Shown: positions 24,581 to 33,235 of the stretch, piece by piece
Layout of the letters: the number at the start of each line of letters is the position of its first letter
How positions within the stretch are numbered: the first letter of the stretch is position 1
The notes under the pieces: generated by a model
The model's database searches: none
Seen by the model: the letters and a program-made list of their open reading frames with translations, nothing else
Told to the model about the DNA's origin: nothing
Made by a program: the position numbers and the translations under genes
From: JBCCQL01 sp039414355
Lineage (GTDB): Bacteria; Planctomycetota; Planctomycetia; Pirellulales; Lacipirellulaceae
DNA: 64,000 nt
Direction of reading: 5' to 3'
Assembly: GCA_039414355.1 (NCBI GenBank)
Contig: JBCDJN010000008.1
Location: 1 to 64,000, forward strand

Positions 24581-25972
24581 TCAAATGTCGAACGCCATCC
24601 CCGGCGCCGACAGCGTGGCCGACGACGAACTGCCGGTCGACCGGCTGAGCGGTTGGCTGACCATCGGCTGGCCCAGCGCCCGGTGGCGGAGGACTTTCTG
24701 GTACAGCAGCCGGGTGGACTCGCGGCGGGCCTCCCAGGCGTAGGTCGCCGCGCGGTCGCGGGCGCCGTGGCTGAGCCGGTGCAGCAGGTCGTGGTCCGTG
24801 GCCAGCGTCACCAGCGCGTCGGCGAACCCGCGGACGGTCGCCTCGGGCGAAGCGACCGTCACCGGCACCGCGCAGCGGTCGGTCATCAGGTCGGCGGCCC
24901 CTTGGTGCTCAACGCCCACCAGCGGCGCCCCGGCCGCCATCGATTCAATCAAGCCGGTGCCCGACGTGTCCCGCAAACTGGTGAACGCAAACACATCAGC
25001 CCAGCGGTAGTGCGGCAGCGTTTCTTCGTAGCCGGGCCAATCGTGCCACGTGATCCGATCGCCAACGCCAAGCCGCTCCGCCAACCGCTGCCACGGCCGT
25101 CGGCAAGGGCCGTCGCCCAGCACGCGGACTTCTACCGGGCAGTCGGCGGGCAGCTTGGGAAGCGAACGCAGCAACAGAGGCAACGCCTTCCACGGCTGCA
25201 GCCGGCCGGCCCAAAGCACCCGCAGCGGCTGAGAGGCGTCACGCCGCCGGCGGGGCGGGGCGAGGTCGCAGTCGAGGCCGGTCTCCAACTCGACGTCGGC
25301 TTCCAGCCCGAGCCCGCGCCGAAGGTCCTCTTGGTTCTTGGTCGTCGCGGCAAGCACCGCGGCCGCGTTGCGAGCGGCGCCGCGGACGCGGCGGTTGCAC
25401 CGCATCTGGAAGCCGTTGACCAGACTGCGAACGCCTTCCTTCGCCGCGGCCGTCGGCCCGACGACGCCGGCATAGCGGAGCGGGAAGTTCTGCGTGCCGC
25501 CAACCGGCCCCCAAACGAACGGCGCCGGCAGCTTCCAGAGCAGGCCGGGCTCGCGGTAGCCGCAGTAAGTGACTTGATGCGTGAGATCGAACGGCCGCTC
25601 AGCGTGCAGCCGGCGGGCCGTGCGGTAGGCGAGCGTGCCCCAGTGGCGGTAGCCCAGGTAGTACGTCGACCCCAGCGAGCAGAGCTGCCGGCTACGCCAA
25701 TCGTAATCGACGCGCTCGAAACGCAGGCCGTGGGAAGTGCCGCGCTCCTCGCAAGCGCGGGCCGTGAGTTCTTCGACCCGCTGCTCTTGGTTGCACTGGC
25801 CGGGGCCGACCAGCACCGTCACGTCGCACCACTCGGCGGCAAGCAACGCCCGCCGCCAACCGATGCGGGTCTCCATGGTCTGATCAGGGTGGCAGCCGAA
25901 CGCCGACATCAGCAGGCGCGGCCGATCGGCGGGCGATGGGGTCTGCGGCAGCGGGTTGTCGCTTGGCGACAT
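24581..25972 (-). CDS. Glycosyltransferase family 4
   Basis: A 463-residue GT-B enzyme. The N-terminal acceptor domain begins PRLLMSAFGCHPDQ; the donor domain has RVLWAGRLQPWKALPLLL and the family signature around TSLRDTSGTGLIESMAAG with the conserved glutamates and APLVGVEHQGAADLM. The ATG at 25970-25972 is chosen because the fold starts soon after. Second gene of the exopolysaccharide operon; probably adds a hexose after the priming step. Confidence 0.9.
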   Translation of the reverse strand: MSPSDNPLPQTPSPADRPRLLMSAFGCHPDQTMETRIGWRRALLAAEWCDVTVLVGPGQCNQEQRVEELTARACEERGTSHGLRFERVDYDWRSRQLCSLGSTYYLGYRHWGTLAYRTARRLHAERPFDLTHQVTYCGYREPGLLWKLPAPFVWGPVGGTQNFPLRYAGVVGPTAAAKEGVRSLVNGFQMRCNRRVRGAARNAAAVLAATTKNQEDLRRGLGLEADVELETGLDCDLAPPRRRRDASQPLRVLWAGRLQPWKALPLLLRSLPKLPADCPVEVRVLGDGPCRRPWQRLAERLGVGDRITWHDWPGYEETLPHYRWADVFAFTSLRDTSGTGLIESMAAGAPLVGVEHQGAADLMTDRCAVPVTVASPEATVRGFADALVTLATDHDLLHRLSHGARDRAATYAWEARRESTRLLYQKVLRHRALGQPMVSQPLSRSTGSSSSATLSAPGMAFDI

Positions 25973-26070
25973 GGTGCTGAGAAGAGTTTGCAGGGCGGGA
26001 ATGAAAAGAGGCGGGGAGGGGAGCTTCGGGGAGGAAGGCTGGGCCCATTGGTTGGGGGCGGGAGTTCGTC

Positions 26071-27246
26071 TCAGCGGGGTCCTCGCAGCTTCATCAGCGA
26101 GGGGCCCGTTTGCAGCAGCAGCTTGATGTCGTGCCAGAGCGTGTGCCGGCGCTGGTACCGCAGGTCCATCCGCACCCACTCGTCAAACGGCACGGCGTTG
26201 CGGGCGTGCACCTGCCAGGTGCAAGTGATGCCCGGCGTGACCATCAGCCGCTGGCGTTGCCAAGGCTCGCACCGCTGCGACTCCTCGACCGGCAGCGGAC
26301 GCGGGCCGACGAGCGACATCTCACCCTTGATCACGTTGATGAGCTGCGGCAACTCGTCGATGCTCAGCTTGCGGAGCACTTGTCCCAGCTTGGTGACGCG
26401 TGGGTCGGTGGTCATCTTGAACGCCGGGCCATCCTGCTCGCTGAACTGGCGGAGATCGGCCTTCTCTTTCTCAGCGTCGGCCCGCATGGTGCGGAGCTTG
26501 TAGATCTTGAACCGGCGGCCTCCGAGGCCCTCGCGGACCTGCACAAAGAACGCCCCGCCGGGCGAGGTCGCCGCCACGGCTACCGCTGCCACGCCGATGA
26601 TGGGCACAGCCACCACCAATCCGACGCTGCAGACGGCGATGTCCGTCGCCCGCTTCCACCAAGGCAGCGGCCGCGCGAGCAGTTCTTCGAACGCGGTGGG
26701 CTGAACGGGCGCCCGGGCGCCGGCGTTCAAGGCGAGATCGGTAACCTTGGTTGCTGGCTTAGTGGCGACGGCCGCGGTCACGCCGCCGGGGCCGGCCAGT
26801 GGGTCGGCGTCGACCGAATCCTCCTGCGTTCCGCCCGCCCCCCAGTTCTCGGTGGGTTGATCCTCTGGGTAGAGAAGCACTTCGCACGTTGGCGTGACGC
26901 CGCCGCCGACCAGAAGCTCGCGAATGTCGTCCGCCACCTTCCAGGCGCCGGACGCGGGGGTGTCTGGCAGAAGAACGCCAAGCCGGCCATCGCGGAGCAC
27001 GCCAACGGTGTCCGTCATCCTGAGTCGATCGACCAGCACGCGAGCTAGGTAGCCGATCGCATCGCTCGCACGCGGCGTGTCCGGCAAGGCGATGGCGATC
27101 ATGGCCAGGACCGACCCGTTGCGATCGACGCGCATCCGCTCGCCCATAGCGGCCTGCTCAAAGGCGGCCGCGTCAAGTACGCCATCGCCGTACAAGCCGT
27201 GGCGCCGCCTCCTACGGAAGCGGGCCAGCCATCGTCTACGTCTCAT
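26071..27246 (-). CDS. Priming sugar transferase with N-terminal GGDEF-like domain
   Basis: A 391-residue protein in two parts. Residues ~190-391 are a bacterial sugar transferase (WbaP/EpsL type): entry helix WWKRATDIAVCSVGLVVAVP, then FKIYKLRTMRADAE, DELPQLINVIKGEMSLVGP and RPLPVEE, and VTPGITCTWQV. It loads the first sugar-phosphate on undecaprenyl phosphate. Residues ~25-135 resemble a degenerate GGDEF domain: MRVDRNGSVLAMIAIALPD, RLRMTDTVGVLRDGRLGVLL and PDTPASGAWKVADDIRELL, with RDGRL where GGDEF should be, so no cyclase activity is expected. It is the first gene of the operon, divergent from a true diguanylate cyclase, which suggests cyclic-di-GMP control of initiation. Confidence 0.87.
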   Translation of the reverse strand: MRRRRWLARFRRRRRHGLYGDGVLDAAAFEQAAMGERMRVDRNGSVLAMIAIALPDTPRASDAIGYLARVLVDRLRMTDTVGVLRDGRLGVLLPDTPASGAWKVADDIRELLVGGGVTPTCEVLLYPEDQPTENWGAGGTQEDSVDADPLAGPGGVTAAVATKPATKVTDLALNAGARAPVQPTAFEELLARPLPWWKRATDIAVCSVGLVVAVPIIGVAAVAVAATSPGGAFFVQVREGLGGRRFKIYKLRTMRADAEKEKADLRQFSEQDGPAFKMTTDPRVTKLGQVLRKLSIDELPQLINVIKGEMSLVGPRPLPVEESQRCEPWQRQRLMVTPGITCTWQVHARNAVPFDEWVRMDLRYQRRHTLWHDIKLLLQTGPSLMKLRGPR

Positions 27247-27476
27247 GTTGGAAGCTCAGGAGGTGGATCGCTGGGTGGCGTCGCCTGTGTTAACGCCAAT
27301 CCGCGGCGGCGACGTGCCCTCGGCCAAGCCGAGGTACCGCCAACGCCGCATCGGTATTCGCTGCAACCCTCGCGCCAGTCGCCGCGCGGGATCAACTGGA
27401 TTGCGGGGAGATTAGGGAGAGGCGATCAAGCCCGGCTGATGCCCTGCAGCCGTGCCGTGCCCGTCTCTCGGGTCGG

Positions 27477-27500
27477 TAGGTGGGTGGGGTAGGTGGGTGG
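27477..27500 (+). repeat. G-rich 13-bp tandem repeat
   Basis: TAGGTGGGTGGGG is followed by a second copy truncated to TAGGTGGGTGG. The runs of two to four guanines on one strand could form a G-quadruplex. It lies between the divergent exopolysaccharide operon and diguanylate cyclase gene. Confidence 0.5.
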
Positions 27501-27666
27501 CCTGTTCGCAGCGTTGGGCGGGGCCGCCCGGTGCTGCAACCATTTCGGGCTGCTCGGCGCCCAGCATCCGTGCAGCCAAGTCGTTTGGCGGCGCCCCGTG
27601 AGGCGGTTCCCCCAATGCCAAACCCTCGGCTCGCTGCTTACAGGAGGCGAGCAAGCGAAGCTGGAG

Positions 27667-27672
27667 TATAAT
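27667..27672 (+). promoter_or_regulatory. Candidate -10 element for the diguanylate cyclase gene
   Basis: A perfect TATAAT in a very GC-rich region, followed by an AT-rich stretch. No good -35 hexamer is seen 16-18 bp upstream, so the call is tentative. If real, the coding start must be downstream, which supports the TTG at 27718. Confidence 0.35.
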
Positions 27673-27717
27673 CTGGCTTCACAAATTGTCGATTTATCAC
27701 CCGCGAAAAATAGCCGT

Positions 27718-28530
27718 TTGCCCCCAAATCCCGTCGACAGTCAATCGACTCCGCCGGCCCAATCCGCCCCGGATTACGACACGGCCTCGCTCCCGTCGCA
27801 GGCCCTAGCCGCCGCGAGGCTGTGCTACGACGCGGTCGCTCTGGGCCCGCCACCCGGCGTCGATCGGCCGTGGTGGTTCAACCAGGCGTTCTTGGCGCTT
27901 GCGGAGCGAATGAGCACGCCGCCGGAGACCCTGGCCCGGGAGCTGGGCTTCGGGAAACCGACCGAGGACCGGGACGTCCGCGAACTTCTGGACCGCACCC
28001 GCACGGCACGAAATGCCGCGGGAGCCGTTTCGATTGTCGTCCGTGCCGAGGCGGTGGCCGGTCCGGCGCCCCCAACCGACCGCCGCGACCCCCTCACCGG
28101 CCTGCCGGACCGCAACTGGCTGCTGAAGGAGCTGACGCGCCGGTTGAGCCATGACGCCGAGCCGTTCGCCCTGCTGTTCGTCGATCTTGACGGTTTCAAG
28201 AGCGTCAACGACCGCCTCGGCCACCTGGCGGGCGACGAAGCCCTCAGAGAAGTTGCCCGGCGATTGCAGCATGCGTTGCGCGAAGGCGATACCGTTTCGC
28301 GTTTTGGCGGCGACGAGTTCATCGTCCTTGTCGGCGGCGTCGTCCACGCGGACGCCATTCCGCCGCTCATCGCACGGCTTCGAGAGTCGGTCGCCGCCCC
28401 CTTTTCCGCCATGGGCGAAACGCGGCTGAGCATTAGCGTCGGCGCCGCGCTCTCTAGCGAAGGGCACCCCACGCCCGAGGCGTTGCTCCACGCCGCCGAT
28501 GGACGCATGTACGCCAACAAGCTGCCTTAG
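27718..28530 (+). CDS. GGDEF diguanylate cyclase
   Basis: Makes cyclic-di-GMP from two GTP. The C-terminal ~165 residues form a complete GGDEF domain: DPLTGLPDRNWLLKEL, FVDLDGFKSVNDRLGH, then RFGGDEFIVLVGG. The inhibitory I-site RxxD (REGD) lies exactly five residues before GGDEF, so product inhibition is expected. The ~100-residue N-terminal part, with RPWWFNQAFLALAERMS and an Arg-rich helix, is an unassigned sensor or partner domain without membrane helices. The start is uncertain: no ATG or GTG occurs in a sensible place, and I take the TTG at 27718 because it lies downstream of a TATAAT. It diverges from the exopolysaccharide operon whose first gene carries a degenerate GGDEF-like domain. 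Confidence 0.85.
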   Translation: MPPNPVDSQSTPPAQSAPDYDTASLPSQALAAARLCYDAVALGPPPGVDRPWWFNQAFLALAERMSTPPETLARELGFGKPTEDRDVRELLDRTRTARNAAGAVSIVVRAEAVAGPAPPTDRRDPLTGLPDRNWLLKELTRRLSHDAEPFALLFVDLDGFKSVNDRLGHLAGDEALREVARRLQHALREGDTVSRFGGDEFIVLVGGVVHADAIPPLIARLRESVAAPFSAMGETRLSISVGAALSSEGHPTPEALLHAADGRMYANKLP

Positions 28531-28686
28531 CCGCCGGTCACCTGCCTTCGGACGAAAAAACCGGCGGACGCCAGCAGACTGGCATCGCGGGATTCGGCGT
28601 GTCCGCGCACAATACGCCGCGACCCACGGCGACGTTGGATCATGCCGCGTGCCGTGCCCCCCGCAGGACGCAAGGGAATCGGGATC

Positions 28687-31600
28687 ATGAAGATCAATCG
28701 TATCGCCACCGAAAACGGCTGGCTTGGCCAGTCCACCAGCCAACCCCTCCGCGGCGAGGTGGGCCCACTGCCCCCGGGCCTCTCCGCCGTGATTGACGAC
28801 GGGCAGCGGCAGGCCCTCGGCCTGCTGGCCGACGCCCTCTACCAAACGCCGCTGGCCGAAGAGCGGCCCAACGCCGGTTGGGTGGAGCTGGCCGGCCGCA
28901 CCAGCAAATACCGCCTCCGCCGCCAACCGGGGGGCGTTGGCGCCGGCCGGTTTGTGATTGAGACGATCGAGGGCAACCCGATCGATCGCCAGGCACTCAC
29001 CCAACTGCTCGGCGGCCACGACGCGCCGTTGGCGGCCCGGGTGTTCTTCTCTCACCCCGGCACGCATGACGACCTGGCGACGCTGCTCTCGCCCGAAGTC
29101 GCCCGAGCCCTGCAAACAACGGACGACACCGCGGCGCCCGAGGCCGTGCCCGCCGGCTGGTCGCCGGAGTCCCTCCTTTCGCGTCGCGACGAAGTCACGC
29201 GTGAGATCGAGCGCCGCCTCGCCGATCGTCGCAAGACCAGCGAGGATCTGGAGCAGGTCGTCACCAAGCTCGACTCCGAAGCGAACCGCCTCCACCTCCG
29301 CCGCGACGAGCTCCGCAAGACGCTCACCGGCATCGAGACCGACCTCGCCGAAGTCGAGTCGCGGCTGCGTTACCGGGCGCTCGCCGAGCAGGCCGAGCGC
29401 GAGACCGCCGATCGCGAAGCGGCCGACTGGCGTCCGCGGCTGGATGAGCTGGAACAGCAGATCGAACACTGGCGGAAGACGCTGGCCGACCTGGAAGCCC
29501 GCGAGGCCGTGGTTCGCACCGAGCTCTCGGCGGTGCACCCGGACGACGCGGAGCCGAGCCTGCCGCTGGCCGATCAGCGGGCCGGCCTGGCCGTCGCCCG
29601 GCGGTTGGTGGAAGACCTGGAAAGCGAAGTCGCCCGGCTCGCCCGCGCGGCGGCCACCGACGCCTGCGTCTGCCGCGACGCCCACCCGCGGCTCAACCCG
29701 CTGGTCGACACGCTCGGCAAGCAACTCGGCCGGCTCGCCGGTTTGGCGGAGCAGCAGGAGCGGGCGCTGCACGTGCAGTCACTCCACGCCGAGGCGGCCC
29801 ACCTCGCCCGGTCGCAGGACGACCTGCGGAAGCAACTTGATCATTTGCTCGGCCGACGACAAGCGTTGTGGCGGACCACGCGGGCCCGCCCCGACGAGAC
29901 CGAGCGCGACGCCAACCTGGAAGTAACCGCCGACCAGCGGGCCGCCCTCGACAGCCGCCGCGACGAGCTCAGCCGCGAGCTGGCGGACCTCGACGCCCGC
30001 CTGGAGGTGATCGCCACGGAGCGCGACTCGGTGCTCGCGCGGCGTTCGACGCTGCTCTCCGACGCGTCGCTCGAAGCCCTGCAAGCCGAGCTAGACGACT
30101 TGCACGCCAAGCTCCGCCGACCGGCAACAAAGACGGTGACCACGGAGCCGGCCGCGGGCCGCGCCTCGCAGTGGTTCGCCAAGCTGGTCGACGGCCGCTT
30201 CACCGGCCTGCGTCTGGTCTCCGGCGGGCGCCGCGTGGCGGTCCTTGAGCCCGGCGGCCGGGAGCACCCGGTGGAAACGCTCTCGCAGCAGGACCAGCGG
30301 CTGGCGGCGATGGCGCTGCGGCTGGCGGTGGTGGGCGGCTTCGCCCGCCGCGGGATCCAGCTGCCGGTGGTGCTCGATGAGCCGTTCGCCGGACTCGACG
30401 ACCGCTCGGCGGCCATCCTGACGACGGTGCTGGACGACTTCTGCCGCCTCGGCTTCCAAGTGATTGTGTTCACCGACCGCGCGGTGGCGCTCGACCGGAT
30501 GCGTGCGGTTGGAGCCCCGCTGCTGCGACTCAGCTACGAGACGCCCGCCGAGGCGCCGAGGCCGCGTGTGGAGGTCGCCCCCGAAGCCACGCCGCGCGTC
30601 GTCGCCGAAGTCACGCCGCCACCGGCAAAGCCCACGCTGCCCACGGCGCGAGTGGTTCGCCAAACGATCGAGAGCGAATACCTTCTCGCCCCCGAGGACC
30701 CCATTGAGCGTTTCCCGGTGCCCATCGCCAACCGCGAAGCGGTCTTCGCCCGCTCCCGCGTGCGGACCGTTGGCGACCTGATGTCGGCCGACCCCAGCGC
30801 GTTGGCCGAGGAGCTGGATCGGGACGACGTGACCGCCGCCCTCGCCGCGTTGTGGCAGACGCACACCGGGCTCGTCTGCTTCGTGCCCGGCATGAGCTTT
30901 GAGGTCGCGTCGATGATCTCGGCGGCGGGCGTGCTCTCTGCCGAAGACCTGGCCGAAGCCGACGCTGATGAGCTCTTCCGGCTGGTGACCGACCTCCGCC
31001 GAACCGAACGCGGCAGCCGCTACAAGCGCGTCGCCTGGTCTCGCGAAGCGGCCGCTCAGTGGATTGAAGCCGCCGGACGCGGCGCAGAGCGTTGGCGTTC
31101 GACCGACATCTGGCAATCGTGGCGCCGCCACCGGGGCGAACGCCGCGAGCGCGTGCTCCGCAACGCCCGCCGGCCGCACGACGCCCGCCGCGACGACCGC
31201 GATCAAGACGACCGCCCGAGCCGGCTCCGCGTCCGGCGAGACGGAGAGCAGCGTGACGGCACCCGCCGCAAGCGGAAGCGCCGCGTCGTGAGCGAAACGA
31301 CGACTTCGCCAGCGGAGACGGTGCTGAAATTCCGCCTGGAGACCACAAGCCCCGTGGTCGACGCGCCGTCGATCGGCCCGAAGATGGCCGAGCGCCTCGG
31401 CGGGCTGGGCATCACTACCGTTGCCGAGCTGCTAGAAGCGGACGCCGAGGCGATCGCCTCGAAGCTGGGCAGCCGCATCTCGGCAGACACGGTCGTTGCT
31501 TGGCAACACCAGGCACAACTCGTTTGCCGCGTGCCGATGCTGCACGGGCACGACGCCCAGATCCTGGTCGGCTCCGGCTTCAGCCAGCCCGAAGAGATCG

Positions 31601-31758
31601 CCGCGATGAAGCCGGCCGAGCTGCTGGAGTTCGTGCTTCCGTTCTGCCGCTCCAGCGAAGGTCAACGGGCGCTCCGCAACAGCAAGCTGCCGGACCTGGC
31701 CGAAGTGACCGACTGGATCGCTTGGTCGCGCCAATGCCGCCTGCTGGCGGCGGCTTGA
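28687..31758 (+). CDS. SMC/YhaN-like coiled-coil ATPase half with DUF4332 repeats, no Walker A
   Basis: A 1023-residue protein. After ~150 unassigned residues comes a long coiled coil (about residues 150-470) rich in Glu/Arg heptads. Residues ~530-580 are the C-terminal half of an ABC/SMC-type head: signature TLSQQDQRLAAMALRLAVV, Walker B LPVVLDEPFAGLDD, then IVFTDRAVALDRM. The N-terminal head half with the GxxGxGKS loop is absent. Two helix-hairpin-helix-like DUF4332 regions follow, around residues 735-790 (VPGMSFEVASMISAAGV) and 890-950 (APSIGPKMAERLGGLGI), separated by a strongly basic Arg-rich stretch that should bind nucleic acid. The ATG at 28687 follows AAGGGAA. It may pair with a separate Walker A partner or be a structural DNA-binding protein. 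Confidence 0.72.
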   Translation: MKINRIATENGWLGQSTSQPLRGEVGPLPPGLSAVIDDGQRQALGLLADALYQTPLAEERPNAGWVELAGRTSKYRLRRQPGGVGAGRFVIETIEGNPIDRQALTQLLGGHDAPLAARVFFSHPGTHDDLATLLSPEVARALQTTDDTAAPEAVPAGWSPESLLSRRDEVTREIERRLADRRKTSEDLEQVVTKLDSEANRLHLRRDELRKTLTGIETDLAEVESRLRYRALAEQAERETADREAADWRPRLDELEQQIEHWRKTLADLEAREAVVRTELSAVHPDDAEPSLPLADQRAGLAVARRLVEDLESEVARLARAAATDACVCRDAHPRLNPLVDTLGKQLGRLAGLAEQQERALHVQSLHAEAAHLARSQDDLRKQLDHLLGRRQALWRTTRARPDETERDANLEVTADQRAALDSRRDELSRELADLDARLEVIATERDSVLARRSTLLSDASLEALQAELDDLHAKLRRPATKTVTTEPAAGRASQWFAKLVDGRFTGLRLVSGGRRVAVLEPGGREHPVETLSQQDQRLAAMALRLAVVGGFARRGIQLPVVLDEPFAGLDDRSAAILTTVLDDFCRLGFQVIVFTDRAVALDRMRAVGAPLLRLSYETPAEAPRPRVEVAPEATPRVVAEVTPPPAKPTLPTARVVRQTIESEYLLAPEDPIERFPVPIANREAVFARSRVRTVGDLMSADPSALAEELDRDDVTAALAALWQTHTGLVCFVPGMSFEVASMISAAGVLSAEDLAEADADELFRLVTDLRRTERGSRYKRVAWSREAAAQWIEAAGRGAERWRSTDIWQSWRRHRGERRERVLRNARRPHDARRDDRDQDDRPSRLRVRRDGEQRDGTRRKRKRRVVSETTTSPAETVLKFRLETTSPVVDAPSIGPKMAERLGGLGITTVAELLEADAEAIASKLGSRISADTVVAWQHQAQLVCRVPMLHGHDAQILVGSGFSQPEEIAAMKPAELLEFVLPFCRSSEGQRALRNSKLPDLAEVTDWIAWSRQCRLLAAA

Positions 31759-32013
31759 GGTCGGCGCCGTTGGGTCGCGATTCAGCATTCAATTTGCCCA
31801 ACAAATGGGCGTCGCCGCCTAGGCATCGGGCAAAATGCGCCTCAAATGCCACGGCCGATGTGCGGCTTTGTTAAGATTGGCCGATTCTGACGAGAAACGT
31901 GCCGAAAACCATTGACGCGGGCGTTGCGGGAAACGATTTTCTACGCGACGCCGCGGAGGAGTTTTGCCGCTGGCGACAGGCACAATGACGGTGATACACA
32001 GGATCCCGAATCC

Positions 32014-32784
32014 ATGACGCTGCTCCGATCGACGGCACTCCTTGCGGCAGCCCTGCTCACAAGCCACGCCCACGCCATGTTGGTGGCGTCGGACGACTTT
32101 AGCTACCCGAATGGCGCCCTGACGACGGTCTCGGGTGGGACCTGGACCACCCACAGCGGCACCTCCGGAACGCTCGCGGTCTCGGGAGGCCAGGCGGTGG
32201 TCTCGCAGGACAGCGGCAGCGAAGACGCGAGCTTGACGTTCGCTACGGTTAGCAGCGGCTCGCTTTACTACGCCGTCGACTTCTCAATTCCGAGTTCAGG
32301 CGGAGCGTTCTCGGGGTCGGATTTTGAGTACTTCGCCCACTTCATGGCCCCGACTGGATCTACTTTCAGAGGGCGTGTTGACGCAGTTGCGCCGAACGGG
32401 GGCGGGGATTTCTCTCTCGGCATCGCCACTGAGGACAGCGCCGCTGATTCGGTATGGGCGACCGACTTGTCATTCGATACGTCCTACACCGCAGTCGTCG
32501 AGCTTAACATCGACGACGGCGGGGCAACGCTCTGGGTCGACCCGACGTCCGAGTCCGACACGAGTATCGACGGGGAATCGGCTGCGCTGCCTTCAATTGG
32601 CCGCTTCGCTTTGCGGCAGTCGAATTCGTCAAGCGATGAGACGATCCTCGTTGATGCTGTCCGCATCGGCACCACTTTTGACTCGGTGGTATCAGTTGCT
32701 GCCATCCCCGAGCCGACCTCGATGTTCTTCGGAACGCTTCTGGCGACCGGCGTCAGCATCTCGGCTGCTCGCCGCAAGCGTTGA
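32014..32784 (+). CDS. PEP-CTERM sorting-domain protein
   Basis: A 256-residue exported protein. An N-terminal signal (LLRSTALLAAALLTSHAHAM) is followed by a Ser/Gly-rich beta domain resembling LamG/concanavalin-like folds (SLYYAVDFSIPSSGG, YTAVVELNIDDGGATLWVD). The C-terminus has the exosortase signal: AIPEPTSMFFG, a hydrophobic helix and the basic tail AARRKR. Such proteins are cleaved and anchored at the cell envelope by an exosortase. The ATG at 32014 gives a standard signal peptide. It stands alone on the plus strand; function unknown. Confidence 0.87.
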   Translation: MTLLRSTALLAAALLTSHAHAMLVASDDFSYPNGALTTVSGGTWTTHSGTSGTLAVSGGQAVVSQDSGSEDASLTFATVSSGSLYYAVDFSIPSSGGAFSGSDFEYFAHFMAPTGSTFRGRVDAVAPNGGGDFSLGIATEDSAADSVWATDLSFDTSYTAVVELNIDDGGATLWVDPTSESDTSIDGESAALPSIGRFALRQSNSSSDETILVDAVRIGTTFDSVVSVAAIPEPTSMFFGTLLATGVSISAARRKR

Positions 32785-32982
32785 GCTTACAGGAAGCGAT
32801 TAAGTATCCACACAGCCCGCGTTGGCCGAGTGCCGACGCGGGCTGATTGCGTTGCTGCGTTCGCACGGCGCGGAACTCATATCGGAAATGCTTGTCCGCT
32901 TGTCGGTTTGGGCTTACGCTGTCGGCCAGGCAGCGCTACTCAGGGGCTGCCATCTAACTCCAATCAGCAATCGAGTCAGGCA

Positions 32983-33225
32983 ATGCAAGGTATCGGTGGC
33001 TTTCTGGTGCTCATGGGCGGCGGGTCGTTCTTGCTGAACCTCATGAATATGGAGTTCCGCCTGCTGGGGTGGATCGACATGTGGGGGCCGACCACCGGCA
33101 ACGTGATCCGAATCGGCATGCTGGTCGCGGGCGTCGCCCTGTTCGTGATGGGCGCCGCGGCTAACGCCAGCCACGAAGAGTCGCAAGACGAAGACCTCGC
33201 GCGCGACGCCGCACGCCACCTGTAA
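32983..33225 (+). CDS. Small two-helix membrane protein, function unknown
   Basis: An 80-residue protein starting MQGIGGFLVLMGGGSFLLNL. Two hydrophobic segments (about residues 3-22 and 42-62) flank a short loop with FRLLGWIDMWGP, and the tail is acidic (HEESQDEDLARD). I chose the ATG at 32983 because it begins at the first membrane helix; a longer frame from 32830 adds a leader of unusual composition. I do not recognise the family. It is convergent with the efflux-adaptor gene, with 10 bp between stop codons. Confidence 0.65.
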   Translation: MQGIGGFLVLMGGGSFLLNLMNMEFRLLGWIDMWGPTTGNVIRIGMLVAGVALFVMGAAANASHEESQDEDLARDAARHL

Positions 33226-33235
33226 CGGGCGGGCT

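Larger units (their letters stand above)
27247..27717. other. Divergent intergenic region before the exopolysaccharide operon and the diguanylate cyclase gene
   Basis: About 470 bp without a supported gene. It holds a G-rich tandem repeat at 27477-27500 and a perfect TATAAT at 27667-27672 (both listed separately). An open frame in phase with the cyclase runs through 27493-27717, but its sequence lacks similarity to anything I recognise, and the TATAAT lies inside it. Confidence 0.5.

Noticed and set aside
27805..29772. Long reverse open frame of 655 codons opposite the diguanylate cyclase and SMC-like genes
   Set aside because: High GC gives long antisense frames. The plus-strand products have clear domains and the reverse translation has none.
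31785..31810. Possible further heptamer array (ATTCAGC, ATTCAAT)
   Set aside because: Only two imperfect units are visible, between genes where no pair exists, so it does not pass the standard used for the others.
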